Assembly (NCBI GenBank): GCA_003508835.1
Contig: PUFA01000316.1
Coordinates: forward strand, 1,240,001-1,304,000
From: Eonycteris spelaea
Lineage: Eukaryota; Chordata; Mammalia; Chiroptera; Pteropodidae
Direction of reading: 5' to 3'
Length of the DNA: 64,000 bases
The notes below the pieces were generated by a model that saw only the letters and a list, made by a program, of their open reading frames with translations, was not told the DNA's origin and searched no databases. This document shows, piece by piece, positions 43,039 to 54,177 of the stretch. Every line of letters starts with the position of its first letter. The stretch's first letter is position 1. The position numbers and the translations under genes were made by a program.

Positions 43039-45821
43039 ATGATAAATATATTGTCCTAAATATTTTCCATCGTCTAATTGTTGAATTGTAGTTTTTAATA
43101 GTTAGAATACACTGAAGCATTTTATGACCTATCTCAGTAATTAATTTCTAAAACCTTATTCTAAATAGACATTGCGGCCTATTATTTACACTAATGATAA
43201 GTTGTGATCCCTTAATTATTTCGAGGGGTGTGTTTTCTCTTACACTAAACTGATGTCTGACTGATACAAACCAGGGCCTTTCTTCAAACACCTGAGTGAA
43301 GCAAAGCAGAAAACATCCCGCACACACTACATTCATTTGGCAGGAACATTTTGCTGCTAAGCTTGAAATCAAAACAATTAAACCATAAAGCAGAGCACGT
43401 GAGCTTCTGTTCCTGCCTCTTGCTTATGCCAAAATCATTAAATGCCCAGAAATTTTTTGTGCAGCTTTTCATTAAGCATTACAAAAGGGAAACAGGTACC
43501 AGACTTCTTTAAAAGCTGCAGGGTTTGTTATTATTGTTGTTTTTGTTATTGTTATTATTTATAACTATCCTTTGATGGTGCTGACTCATAAGTGTAATCC
43601 TGACATTTATATTTCTCTTAAAAAGGAATGATCTGTCACAGATTCAACCGTCTTGTTATCATTTAACATACATATATGTAATGTGTCCTACCATCTGCAG
43701 GTCTGATTCTCATCCATACTGCTCCCCAAACACACGCCTCTAGAATTCTTCCAAATCTGGCATCATCATTTACTTCAAAATTGCTCCCAAAGCAAAGGCT
43801 TTGGAGAAAGACACAAAACAGACTGACCAATGATTATAATTTAGGCATCTCCTAGAACTTCATAAATGTGCTGTAAAATTAAGCATGTTATCTCCTCGAG
43901 TTACATGAAAGTTTTATTTATATTTAAATGCTAAATTAAGCAGCAACTTCTTTACGGAGGTACTGGCAAGAAAGAAGTCCTTCAACTGAGGGCCTAAAAG
44001 TCTGTGATCTAGTCCCAGGTCTTCCGTGTACCCAGTCTATAAACTAGACATTGGAGAAAATGTTCTACTCTTATGTCGATTTCACATTGTTCAAATATGT
44101 TTTTAAAGTTTTGCGCGAATTCTATTGAGACATCTGCTTTTGTGATCTTAATCAGATAATTATTCATGACTCACAGATCCCAAAACACTCCTTTAAACAA
44201 GTTTGGGAAACTACTGAAGTTCAATCAACATCTTTAAAAGCTGTTCTAAAACATCATTACAATCAAATGCAATGTGTTTTCCAAGCAAAGTGAAAACTTT
44301 TGTCTCTGACTTGCATTCAGCCACTTCAAGAGACACTATTTACGTTAGCCCAGAAATATAATTAATTTTTATAAGCAGTTTGAAAAAGAAATAGGCCAGC
44401 AAGAAAATCTATTTAGCCAACCAAAATTTTCATTGGTTCTACTGAATAATGAATATCACTGTTTGCCTTTGCTAGTCATTACTAACTCTGAGTCAAAGAA
44501 GAGAAATATCTCTTTACCACAAAACCAGATTTTTTGTTAAAAATGGAGCCAAAGGGAATTTTTAAAAGTCGGGGGAGGCAGCACATATCTAATTAGGCCT
44601 AGGCTTGTTTGCCTGTTTTCATTAGGCCCCTGCCTGATTCTGATTTGGCCCACTCTAAGTATTTTTAGGCCACTGGGCACGAAGGCCAGTGCTTATTTTC
44701 ATGGCTGTTTCAATTCATCAAGAAAATCCTTTGAAAGATGAAAGAAACTCCACATTTTTTCACCTGTTGTTCTTTCTTGTGTGCCTGTCACTTCACTAGC
44801 CAAACTTGCTTCAAGCCAAACCAAATGCTTTCCAAACCTCCACAGCACTTCTTTGAAGATCTTAAGTATTTCTTATTATGCTGACCAGTACAGCTTCCAA
44901 TAAGGAATAAAAAAATAATGTCGTTCTTAAGTTATTTTTTAAAAAATACCAGAAATGCAAAAACACATTCCAATATGTGCAAAAAAAGCAAAATTCCTCT
45001 TCCCGAAGTTTAGAAGTCTTGAGCCAAATACACCTGATGTTCATTACCACACCCACAGCACATTGCTTATATATGACAAAGTTCCTGCGAAGAGCATATG
45101 CCGTTTTTATTATTACCACTTCACAAGTTTTCCCAGGCTCACTAGAAAAAGAATTTTTATAAGACCAGCCCACAGAGTGGGCTCATCTTACTACACTGAT
45201 GAAATTTGGTTTGTTCTTTACTTGATTAGCAATAAACATCTCTCCTTATTTCCAACAGCACAGCAATTAAGACCCTGACCTGTCACCACTAGCTTCAGGT
45301 TTTGGCTTTCATCAAAAGAAAAGGAATTTGCCAAGAAGGAAAAAACACAGCTCTACCTTCAAGCTAAAAATAGTTCTGTCTTCTAGACAATATGCACTTC
45401 CACAGGGCTTAGCAAATGTTCTTCAAACGATTTACAAGAGATACTCAGAGAAATACACAATAGACCCCAGTTTAGGTAGTGGTTCAGCTGAAAGAGATGT
45501 AAACTAGCAAAAGCTGATACCAAAAGGCAGAAGTGACAATCCATTTGATACAAGAGGAAATGAGGCCTCATCTGTTATACTCTTTGAGGGAGTAAAAATA
45601 GATAGGGCAAAAGCACTGAACAGAGAGAATTAATCTAAACTTCATGAAACTTTTTACAAGATTCTACAACAAAGGCTTTATTCTAAAAAATTAAGTTACT
45701 TACATTAAATATGTATTCTTAGAAAATCAACTAAAGAACAAAGTAGAGGCAATTCCCTAGATAGATCTTATTTAGCATAGTCATAGATTATCTAAACTCT
45801 TATAAACACTGTAATAGTCTA
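43039..45821. other. Unique non-coding sequence
   Basis: Long unique stretch. Low-complexity TTATTGTTGTT text lies at 43526-43562. 44565-44740 has a series of AGGCC(T/C) repeats (AATTAGGCCTAGGC, TTAGGCCCCTGCC, TTAGGCCACTGG) and homeodomain cores. A phrase recurs at 42681-42720 and 44857-44900 (AAGTATTTCTTAT.ATG.TGACCAGTA.AGCTTCCAA). Frames at 44862-45278 on both strands (103 and 107 codons) have no recognisable motif. Confidence 0.45.
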
Positions 45822-46025
45822 GATGACCTATTATTATTATTAAATGCTTACATATCCTAGGTGCTGTGCAAAGCACTTCATGTACATTATCTTCTTCAAT
45901 ATTCTCAAGAGTATCACCAGGTAGATAATATTATCTCAATATTTCAGAGTAACCAAGGCTCAGAGATGTTAAATAACTTGCCCAAGAAATACCACTAGCA
46001 AATGATGCTAAGCTAAGAGTAATTG
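45822..46025 (-). repeat. MIR SINE
   Basis: TATTATTATTATTAAATGC, TTACATATCCTAGGTGCTG, TGCAAAGCACTTCATGTACA, TTCTCAAGAGTATCACCAGG, GTAGATAATATTATCTC, CAAGGCTCAGAGATGTTAAA, TAACTTGCCCAAGAAATACC are the reverse MIR in order. Confidence 0.85.
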
Positions 46026-46184
46026 GTTAAAGGACTATTCAGCAGTAACTTGATATCGCTGAAGTTGTCATAGTGACAGTCATTTAGATATCTATACCGT
46101 TTTCTTATCACATGTATTTATTTCTGTAAGGCACAGCAACTAAGAAATAAAGAGGATAGGAATTTGTCATGGATCAGGTCTCCA

Positions 46185-46198
46185 ATTCTTGCTCACTC
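46185..46198. repeat. L1 target-site duplication, left copy
   Basis: ATTCTTGCTCACTC directly precedes the poly(T) that is the minus-strand L1 tail. It pairs with ATTCTGCTCATTC at 51572-51584 (one gap, one mismatch). Confidence 0.7.
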
Positions 46199-46500
46199 TT
46201 TTTTTTTTAATTTATTGGGGTAACATTAGTTAATACAATTATATAATTTTCAGGTGTACATTATAATTTGACATCTATATATTCTATTGTGTGATTACTA
46301 CCCAGAGTCTAGTTTCCTTCAAACTACTATTATTTGATCCCCTTTACCCACTTCACCCTCCCCCAAATCCCCTATATTTGAACCCCTTTACCCTGTCCAC
46401 CTCTTCCCTCCTCCCCCACCCCCTACCCTCTGGTAACCACTAGTCCTTTGTCCATATCCCTGAGTTTCTGTTTGCCCTGTTTCATTTGCTGCTTTTAGGT
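46199..46500 (-). other. L1 3' UTR
   Basis: Reads on plus as AATTTATTGGGGTAACATTA, ATTTTCAGGTGTACATTATA, ATTCTATTGTGTGATTACTA, CCCAGAGTCTAGTTTCC, then a C-rich tract (CCACCTCTTCCCTCCTCCCC) and CTCTGGTAACCACTAGTCC. On the coding strand this C-rich tract is the G-rich stretch often present in L1 3' UTRs. The ORF2 boundary is approximate because its stop is masked by mutations. Confidence 0.8.
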
Positions 46501-49440
46501 TTATGGCCCACATATAAGTGATATCATCTGATTTTCAGCTTTTTCAGTCTGGCTTATTTCACTTAGCATGATTATCTCGAGGTCTATCCATGTTATTGCA
46601 AATGGCAGTATTTCATCTCTTCTTATGGCTGAGTAATATTCGATTGTAATATGTCCCACAGCTTCTTTAGCCAGTCATACAATCACAGGACATTTCTATG
46701 CTTCCATTTCTGGCCACTGTGAAAAGTGTTGCTATGAACATCAGTGTGCAAATATCTTTTTGGATATGGGTTTTCAAGTCTTTGGGGTAAATACCCAGTA
46801 GAGGGATTGCTGAGATTTTAGTTTTTTGAGGAACCTCCATACTGTTTTCCATAGTGGCTGTACCAATTTGCAGTCCCACCAGCAGTGTATGAGGGTTCCT
46901 TTTTCTCTGCATCCTCTCCAACATTTGCTATTACTCGTCCTGTTGAATGTAGCTGCTCCAACAGGTGTGAGATCTATCTCATTGTGGTTTTCATTTGCAT
47001 TTTCCTAATAGCTAGTGATGTTGAGCAATCTTATATATTGTTGGCCATTTGTAATTCCTCTAGGGAGAAGGGTCTGTACAAGTCCTTTGCCCACTTTTTG
47101 ATTGGATCATTTGTTTTTGTTGTTGTTATTGAGTCTATGAATCCTTTCTATATTTTGGATATTAGCCCTTATCAGAGGCATTGCTTGTGAGCGTAATTTT
47201 TCCCATTTGATGGTTGTCTCTTTGCCTTGTTGACAGTTTCTTTTGTTGAGCAGAAACTTTTTAGTTTGATGTAGTCTCATTCATTTATTTAGCCTTTACT
47301 TCCTTGTCCTTGAGGTCAAATTCATAAAAGCCTTTAAGTCCAAGGTCTTTGAGTTTAGTTTCTATATTTTCTTCTATGCATTTTATTGTTTCAGGTCTTA
47401 TACTCAGGTCCTTAATCTTATTTTGAATTAATTTTGGTGTGTGATAGATAACAGTCTAGTTTCATTCTTCTGTAGATGGCTTCCAATTTTCCCAGCAACA
47501 TTCATTGAAGAGGCTTTCCTTTCTCCACTGTATGTTTTTGGCTTTTTTGTCAAAAGTTATTTGCCCATAATAAAATGGGTTTATTTCTGGACTCTCTATT
47601 CTTTCCATCTGTCTGTGTGTCTATTTTTCTGCCAATACCATACTATTAGATTGCTGTCACTTTGTAGTATAATTTGAATTGGCAGAGTGATGCCTCCAGC
47701 CTTGTTCTTTTTCTCAGGATGGTTTTGTGCTTCCATAAATCTGATTTTTTTGTTCTATTTCTTTAAAAAATGCTGATGGACTTTGATGGGGATTGCATTA
47801 AATCTGTAATGCTTTAGGTAATATGGTCATTTAAACTATGTTGATTCTTCCATCCAAGAACATGAATATCTTTCCATTTCTTTGTATCTTCTTCAATTTC
47901 TTTTAATAGGGTCTTATAGTTTTCATTATATAGGTCCTTCACATGTTTCATTAAATTTATTCCTCGGTATTTTTTGTTTTTGTTGTTGCAATTGCAAAGG
48001 AATTATTTTTTCCACTTCTTTTTCTGACACTTCGTTACTAGAGTATAGGAACGCTATGGATTTTTGAATGTTGTTTTGTATCCAGAGACTTTATTGTATT
48101 TGCTTATTGTTTCTAGTAGTGTTCTTGTGGAGTCTTTAGGGTTTTCTATATAGAGAATCATGTCATCTGGAAATAGTAACAGTTTGACTTCTTCATCTCC
48201 TATTTGGATGCCTTTATATCTTTTCTCTTGCCTGATTGCACTTGCTAGGACCTCCAATATTATATCTAATAAGATGGCGATAGACAGCTTGCCTTGTTCC
48301 TGATCTTAGAGGGAAGGTTTTTAGTTTTTCACCATTAAGTAATGTTGGCTGAGGGTTGTCATATATGGCCTTTATTATGTTAAGGTACTTTCCTTCTATA
48401 CCGATTTTGTTAAGTGTTTTGATCATAAATGGATGCTGTATCTTGTCAAAGGCTTTTTCTGCATCTATTGATATGATCATATGATTCTTATTTTTTAATT
48501 TGTTTATGTGTGTATCACATTAACAATTTCATATGTTGAACCATCCCTGTGCCCTGGGATGAAGCCCACTTGATCATGGTGTATAATCTTTTTAATATGT
48601 ACTGTATTCGTTCACTAGTATCTTATTTAGGATTTTTGCATCTGTGTTCATGAGAGATATATTGTAGTTTTCTTTTTTGTGTTATCTTTACCAGGTTTTG
48701 GTATCAGAGTAATATTGGCCTCATAAAATGAGTTGGGAAGTATTGCCTCCTCTTCAATTTTTTGGAAGAGTTTGAGGAGAATAGGTATTAAATCTTCTTT
48801 GAATGTTTGGTAGAATTCACTGGTGAAGCCATCTGGTCCTGGACTTTTACTTTTTGGTAGGTTTTTGATGATTGTTTCAATTTCCATACTGCTGTTGGTC
48901 TATTTAGATTTTCCAGTTCCTTGATTCAGTCTAGGAAGTTGTATTTTTCTAAGTACTGTCCATTTTTTCTAGGTATTAAATTTGTTATTATATACTTTTT
49001 CATAGTATTCTTGCATGATCCTTTGTATTTCTGTGATGTCAGTTGTAATTTCCCCTTTTCTCCCTGATTTTGTTTATTTGTGTCCTTTCTCTTTTTTCTT
49101 TAGTGAGTCTAGCCAGGGGTTTGTCAATTTTATTAACCTTCTCAAAGAACCAGCTCCTTGTTGTATTTATTTTTTCTATTGTTTTTGTTTGTTTGTTTTC
49201 AATTTCATTTATTTCTACTCTAATTTTTAACGATTTCTTTCCTTCTGCTGACTTTAGGCCTCATTTAATTCTTCCTTTTCCACCCTTTCACTTTGAAACT
49301 ATATTTGTCTTTGGAGCTGAGTGTGTCTCCTGGAGGCAGCACATGGTTGGGTTTTGTTTGTTTGATCCATTCTGCAACTCTGTGCCTTTTTATTGATGAG
49401 TTCAGTCCATTTACATTTAGGGTGATTATTGAAATATGAG
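46500..49440 (-). pseudogene. L1 ORF2 pseudogene (EN deleted, RT broken)
   Basis: ORF2 normally encodes endonuclease, reverse transcriptase and a Cys-rich end, about 1,270 residues. Here the start is seen as the TLNVNGLN-type motif near 49410, and the endonuclease stops after a KVKGWK motif at about 49283. The next sequence (from 49258 downward) is the linker PKVSRRKEI just before RT, so roughly 200-250 residues are lost, including the catalytic residues. RT parts are clear: [20 protein letters not shown] (48700s), [20 protein letters not shown] (48400s), then a frameshift in the GTRQGCPLSP motif near 48290. The catalytic FADD is changed to FPDD (48162-48173). The C-terminal part follows to about 46500 with stops. 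It is dead. Confidence 0.88.
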
Positions 49441-49924
49441 GTTTCTTATAGCCATTTTATTCTTGATATCTCTCATGACACAGATGCTTTTTGGTACCTC
49501 AGTGTTCCCATTGCTTCCTTGTCCTTGTATTTTCTGTTTTCTTTATTTTGGTTGACTTTGTGGGTTCTACCTCTGGTTCTTCTTGTTTGTGTTCTATACT
49601 TCAGTTCTAATCTTTGGTGTGTGGTTACCTTTATGAATATGAAAAGGATAGTTATATATATACAGTCATCCATTTTCTTCTGCATGTGCCTTATCTCTTT
49701 TCCCCTTTGTGAATTTGGATCTTTGAATCCTCCCCTTTTCAGTCATTGTTATCTCCATTACTGAACATTCATTACGATCTTGCTATAGCAATTCTCTTAT
49801 TATTTAAGCTTATAATGCCCTGTTCTTAGTAAGGGTTGCACTCCTCTGCTTCTATTTGCCGATAGTCACTTTACTCCTAATTACGTTTTTTGTTTGTTTT
49901 GTTTTTTGTCATTTTTTTTAGTAG
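49441..49924 (-). other. L1 inter-ORF spacer
   Basis: Roughly 0.5 kb between the ORF1 end and the ORF2 start, longer than in modern L1s. It contains no conserved frame; the 111-codon plus frame at 49429-49764 is on the wrong strand and accidental. Confidence 0.65.
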
Positions 49925-50820
49925 TGAATGACCCTTTCATATTTCCTGTAGTGCAGCCTCAAGTGGAGAATTCCTCAATTTTTGTATGTCTGGAAAAGTC
50001 TTAATTTCTCCTTCATATCTAAAGGAGAGCTTAGCTGGATACATTATTCTAGGCTGGTAGTTCCTTTCACTTAATAGTTTAAATATTTGATTCATTCCTT
50101 TCTGGCTTGTAAGTTTGTGCTGAGAAGTCCGAATAATCTAATGGTTTTCCTTTATATGTTACCATCTTCTTTTCCCTGGCTGCCCTGAGAATTTGTCTTT
50201 TGTTGATTTTTGATAACTTTAATACAATGTGTCTTGGTGAAGGCCTTTTTGGGTTGAGATAATTGGGTGTTCTGTTGACTTCTTGAATTCCAAGCTCCAG
50301 CTCATTCCTTAGATTTGGGAAATTCTCATCCACTATTTGTCTGAAAATGCTTCTAGTCCCTGCTCCTTTTCCTCACCTTGATAATGCCCATTATTCTTAT
50401 GTTTCCTCTCCTGATGGTATCAGCTAGTTCTTGTATTTCTCTTTCATTATTTTTCATTCTTTGGTTTCTCTTCTTCTTCTGATTTATTTCTAGATTTCTG
50501 TCTTCGATATCACTGATCCTTTCCTCCATTTGTTGACTCTATTTCCCAAGCTTGCTATTTCATTTTTCAACTCTTGCAGTGTGTTCATCTCCAGAAGTTC
50601 TATTTGGTTTTTTGAGGGTTTCAATCTCCTTGCTCTGCTCATCTAGTTGTTTTTCAATTCCTGAAATTGTTGATTTGAGTTGTTTTGGATCTCATTGAGT
50701 TTTTTCAGAAGTACCATCCTGAATTCTCTGTCATTTAAGTCACGTATTTTATGTCTGTAAGCTTATTTTCTGGAGATTTTCTCTTTCTTTCTGAGATGCC
50801 TTGTCACCTTGGTTGTTCAT
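49925..50820 (-). pseudogene. L1 ORF1 pseudogene
   Basis: The start codon is at 50820, giving MNNQGDKA, a typical L1 ORF1 beginning. The N-terminal part is rich in Lys, Glu, Leu and Asn, as in the trimerising coiled coil. The C-terminal domain is seen in the frame 50333-50079: NRTPNYLNPKRPSPRHIVLK, LSKINKRQILRAAREKKMVT, YKGKP and DFSAQT. The last part (IFKLLSERNYQPRIMYPAKL, YEGEIKTFPD) needs a frame change and ends near 49925. At about 300 codons it is close to family length (300-350). ORF1 protein is the RNA-binding chaperone of the L1 particle; frameshifts rule out a product here. Confidence 0.85.
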
Positions 50821-51571
50821 GGTGTTTAATGGACTATTTCTCTGCCTGGGCATTAATGGAAGTGTATTCTGTTGTTTTCCAGAAAGAAGATTTATTATAT
50901 AAAGGTCTCTCTTTAGTCTGCAAAGAAAGGGCTTCTTTTGGTTTCCAGTAGGTGCATCTAAGCCTCTTGGATCCCTTCTTTATAATTAGCCTAATGTTTT
51001 TTTTATTTTCTCGTAGATATATAATCACACTTGCTACTCTCAGTTTCAGTCCCTGTCAGTAGTAGCAACAGTTTCAGTAGTGTTTGCTCAGATTATCCTG
51101 GGCTCCGTGGTGATCGTCTTGAAGGGTATGGGGGAATGGGCCCTCTGGGTTGGGAGTTGGAAGCTGCAGCTCAGCCTCGGTTTTGCCACAGGGGCCAGTA
51201 AAAGTCAGCTGTGTTTCTCTGCAGTCCTGTCCCGCTTCTCTGCTTTCTGCCCTAATGACTGGGTCCTGCTGCCAGCTGCTAGAAATTCTGGCACTTCCAA
51301 GCAGGCTGATAAGGGAAGTCCCTGCAACCTTCACACCGCCCCCTCCTCCTGCAAGGAGCTCCGGTGGCTGCGAGAGGCAGCTTCTTTATTTCTCCCGGTC
51401 TACTGCCTGACACCAGGGGTTCTCACCTGTTGGTAGCTCTTAACACAGATCCCACACTCAGGTGTGTGGTGTGCAGTTTGGGTGTTTTTTGTCGAGTTTT
51501 GGATGTTTGCTTATTGTTGTTTCAGGGGGAGAGATCTGAGGACGTCTCTCACTCTGCCATGTTTTCTCACC
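50821..51571 (-). promoter_or_regulatory. L1 5' UTR / internal promoter region
   Basis: About 750 bases upstream of ORF1 to the element's 5' end, GC-richer than the rest (CCGGTGGCTGCGAGAGG, CTCGGTTTTGCC). L1 5' UTRs carry an internal sense promoter and often an antisense one. The first bases (ATGGCAGAGTGAGAGACG, minus strand) contain the AAGATGGCGG-like YY1-site position in worn form (ACATGGCAG). Frames of 118 and 86 codons on both strands lie here and are not genes. Confidence 0.75.
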
Positions 51572-51584
51572 ATTCTGCTCATTC
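51572..51584. repeat. L1 target-site duplication, right copy
   Basis: ATTCTGCTCATTC follows the L1 5' end and matches ATTCTTGCTCACTC at 46185-46198 with one gap and one mismatch. Confidence 0.7.
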
Positions 51585-51607
51585 TTGATATTTACCAAAT
51601 AAGAGTA

Positions 51608-51662
51608 AAGTTGATTCATTCAATGAAAATTATTGAGCACCTACTTTAAAACCAAGCAATAT
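51608..51662 (-). repeat. L2 LINE 3' scrap
   Basis: TTGATTCATTCAATGAAAAT, TATTGAGCACCTACTTTAAA resemble the reverse L2 end. It is very short. Confidence 0.5.
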
Positions 51663-51999
51663 AAGAGTATCCTAAACTGATTATGAAAAATAATGAAAGA
51701 ATTTCTCACTATCAACAAAAATGTTTCACTTGCAGCTAGAATTTGCTCAGTCCTCATTAGGCCTGTGGGAACATATGACATTGTATTTATCAGCTTAACC
51801 CAGATTTTATGGCTTTTCCCTTCAACTCGTCAGGATGCAACTCATCAATATATAGCCACTGCCCAAGGCAACTCTAGTAAATACAAGGGAGTAGCTCACC
51901 TGTGGTAAGGACCAAGCCTTGTCATATTACATATGCCTTCTAATTCCTCCTGCCCCTCTCCCAACCCTCTCCATAGGGAGCTGAAAAAGAAGCTCATTG
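51663..51999. other. Unique non-coding sequence
   Basis: No recognised element. Confidence 0.5.
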
Positions 52000-52002
52000 T
52001 CT

Positions 52003-52042
<40 letters not shown>

Positions 52043-52058
52043 CCCCCCTCTCTCTCTC
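52000..52058. repeat. (CT)n microsatellite
   Basis: About 58 bases of CT units with two C-rich interruptions (CTCCTC and CCCCCC). Confidence 0.95.
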
Positions 52059-52393
52059 ATTTCAGCTTTCACCTCAACTCTCTGAAGGACTGAGACATGA
52101 TCTAAAGAGAGGCTAGGACTAGAGATAAATGCTGAGTCATAGACAGCACACCATCTCAGAATGGCCCCCCCTCTTCTGATGAGTGTGTCTTGTTACTAGA
52201 TCAAGCCATCACCTCTGGATGCCTCATCCCTTATAATAATTATCTCCCAGGATGATCTACAAATTTTTTACAAAAATTTCAGACATGTTCTGCTCACCAA
52301 TAGTTTTAACATGCCCCAGAGCATGGCTGAACCTCAATGGAAGCCACCATATAGGCCTTATGGCCATGTCCCAAAACACCCTCCCTCACTCCC
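52059..52393. other. Unique non-coding sequence
   Basis: No recognised element. Confidence 0.5.
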
Positions 52394-52455
52394 ACCACAC
52401 ACACACACACACACAACACACACACACACACAACACACACACACACACACACACA
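52394..52455. repeat. (CA)n microsatellite, interrupted
   Basis: CA units with two AACA phase breaks at about 52415 and 52432. The plus frame of His-Thr repeats across it is an artefact. Confidence 0.95.
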
Positions 52456-53337
52456 TCCCTTACTAGGAAATAAGCGCCTTAGGTAGGGATGAGAATGCTT
52501 AAAGATGGAACTAAATTATCCTTGCATTCTTATATGGCTTATTGGAGATTTGGAGGCAGGCAGGTAGAACATACTTTCCCAGTACACTTCTAGTAGAGCA
52601 CCAGAGACAATGAAAAGGGACATCCAAGAACAGCTGCCTATAGATTACAAAAATACATTAATTCTGGCAGGATGGCTCTAAAATGGGAATTTAGAGGATA
52701 AGCAGAAATTACCCACAAAAATCCCAAAGCAACTAAAGATCTGTTTTTATGGTACCTAACAGAGTGAGTTTATAACTTTAGTTATAAGTTATAAAACTTT
52801 AGTTATAAGTCCAGCCTCCTCAAATCTGAAAACTACATTTTTTACAACAGATAGTTGGTGTCCTACCAATATCCCTTTGACCCACTCCTGTAGCTTTGGT
52901 TGCCTGTATCATTAGTGGACAGTTCCTTTCAAGAACCAATGGTTCCCTACCTCAAGCATCTGTGTCTCTTTGCCTGGGGACTTCCTTCGCCTGCAGGAGC
53001 ACACTCTGCCCACACTCAGGGTAAGCCAGAGTGATAGAGAATTCGTCCTTCCAAGACCAACCCTGTACCCATGAGCTGCACAGGATAGTGGGTAATTGCC
53101 CCAGCTTCATTGCTCCTTGCTGGAACTACGCAGTCTCTTTAAGGGTTCCTGGCAGGATTGAGTCTCAGTTACCCACAGGGTAACCACCCCTAAAAGTACT
53201 CTCTACTGACTTGCCTCCTGTCTCTGTCTTATATCCCTAGAAAATCATTGCACAGAAAAACTTGCCAAATCTTTAAATTGTGTGTTAAACACTCCTATTT
53301 TACCAGATGGCAGGTATGATTCAATTAAACCTCTAAA
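52456..53337. other. Unique sequence with 21-bp duplication
   Basis: ACTTTAGTTATAAGT occurs at 52775-52789 and 52796-52810 as part of a 21-bp tandem duplication. No family or gene is recognised. Confidence 0.5.
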
Positions 53338-53620
53338 GAATCAAATATTTATTAAATACATAGAGTATTGCCTTTGTTCTCCTGTATGCCACAAGGCCTA
53401 TGAAAGAAATACATGACAATCCCTACAGTCAGGGGAGGAGATGGGTAATCTGTGCAGAAAAAAAAAAAATTAGACAATAAAAAATAGACAAGACTGAATA
53501 AAAGCCAGTGCTAAATTGTATGGTATAGCTTTTCTGAAAAGGCTAGAGAAGTCAGGTAAAAACTCAGGGAGGAAGTGAGCCCTTGGAGGGCCAGAACAAC
53601 TCAGAATAATAGTAAGCAGA
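53338..53620 (-). repeat. L2 LINE fragment
   Basis: Reverse L2: CAAATATTTATTAAATACAT, ATGACAATCCCTACAGTCAG, an A12 run, AATTGTATGGTATAGC and GGGAGGAAGTGAGCCC. It is strongly diverged. Confidence 0.6.
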
Positions 53621-54177
53621 AAGGCACATGACCCTGACACAGTTGGGAGACGTTGAGGAGACCAGCCTGACTGGCCTGCAAGATTTCTGTAGACAGATGA
53701 AGGTTAGTTAAGTAGGATTGGCCTGAGTCTAGAGGGCCCTAAGCCCTAAATGTCGGGTGAAGGAGTGAGTGAACTAAAAAGAGGCAAATGAACTTACGAA
53801 TAGGTGAATGTACAAAAAAGTTAGAAAAATATAAAATTTCATGATGCCAAATATTGCCTAGGAAATGGATCTTGGAATCATTGCATATCATTCCATGAAA
53901 GCATCATTCAATTCTACTGCAAACAAGACTCACAAAATGATGGGCATCTCTGAGAAGGGCATTCCAAACAAATCTGAGCATTATAAAAACAAAACTTTGA
54001 ATTTTAAAACTCAAACTATAGCAATGTCAAATCCACTGGATGTATTAACCATACCATCAAAAAATCATTATTATTCAACATTGAACATTTATGGATCAAG
54101 CATCACCCAGCTAGAAATTTGGGGTAATAAAAGAAATAAAGGGAAATGTGTTATAAAAGTCAAAAATAAATAATTTG
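53621..54177. other. Unique non-coding sequence
   Basis: A 102-codon frame at 53865-54173 is rich in Lys, Asn and Ser and has no recognisable motif. In this AT-rich DNA it is most likely accidental. Confidence 0.45.

Larger units (their letters stand above)
46199..51571 (-). mobile_element. Full-span but internally deleted L1 LINE
   Basis: A single minus-strand L1 of about 5.37 kb with both ends present: a short poly(A) (T run at 46199-46208), 3' UTR, ORF2, inter-ORF spacer, ORF1, 5' UTR and a 5' end reading GGTGAGAAAACATGGCAGAG on the minus strand. A degenerate 13-14 base target-site duplication flanks it. It is shorter than the usual 6-7 kb mainly because the endonuclease coding part is gone. 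Frameshifts and stops in both ORFs make it immobile. The 3' terminal sequence (TTTATTGGGGTAACATTAG) looks laurasiatherian. Compared with other L1 pieces in the window it is far less decayed, so it is the youngest of them. Confidence 0.9.

Noticed and set aside
44862..45278. Overlapping frames of 103 and 107 codons on opposite strands
   Set aside because: Both cannot be coding, neither has a motif, and the region has no exon-like borders.
49429..49764. 111-codon hydrophobic plus frame
   Set aside because: Antisense to the L1 inter-ORF spacer, so T-rich sequence yields Phe/Leu/Ser-rich peptides.
51080..51436. 118-codon plus frame and its overlaps
   Set aside because: Lies in the L1 5' UTR on the antisense strand; GC-richer composition makes long frames likely.
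53865..54173. 102-codon Lys/Asn-rich frame as a small gene
   Set aside because: No recognisable motif, no flanking signals, and length within chance range for A-rich DNA.
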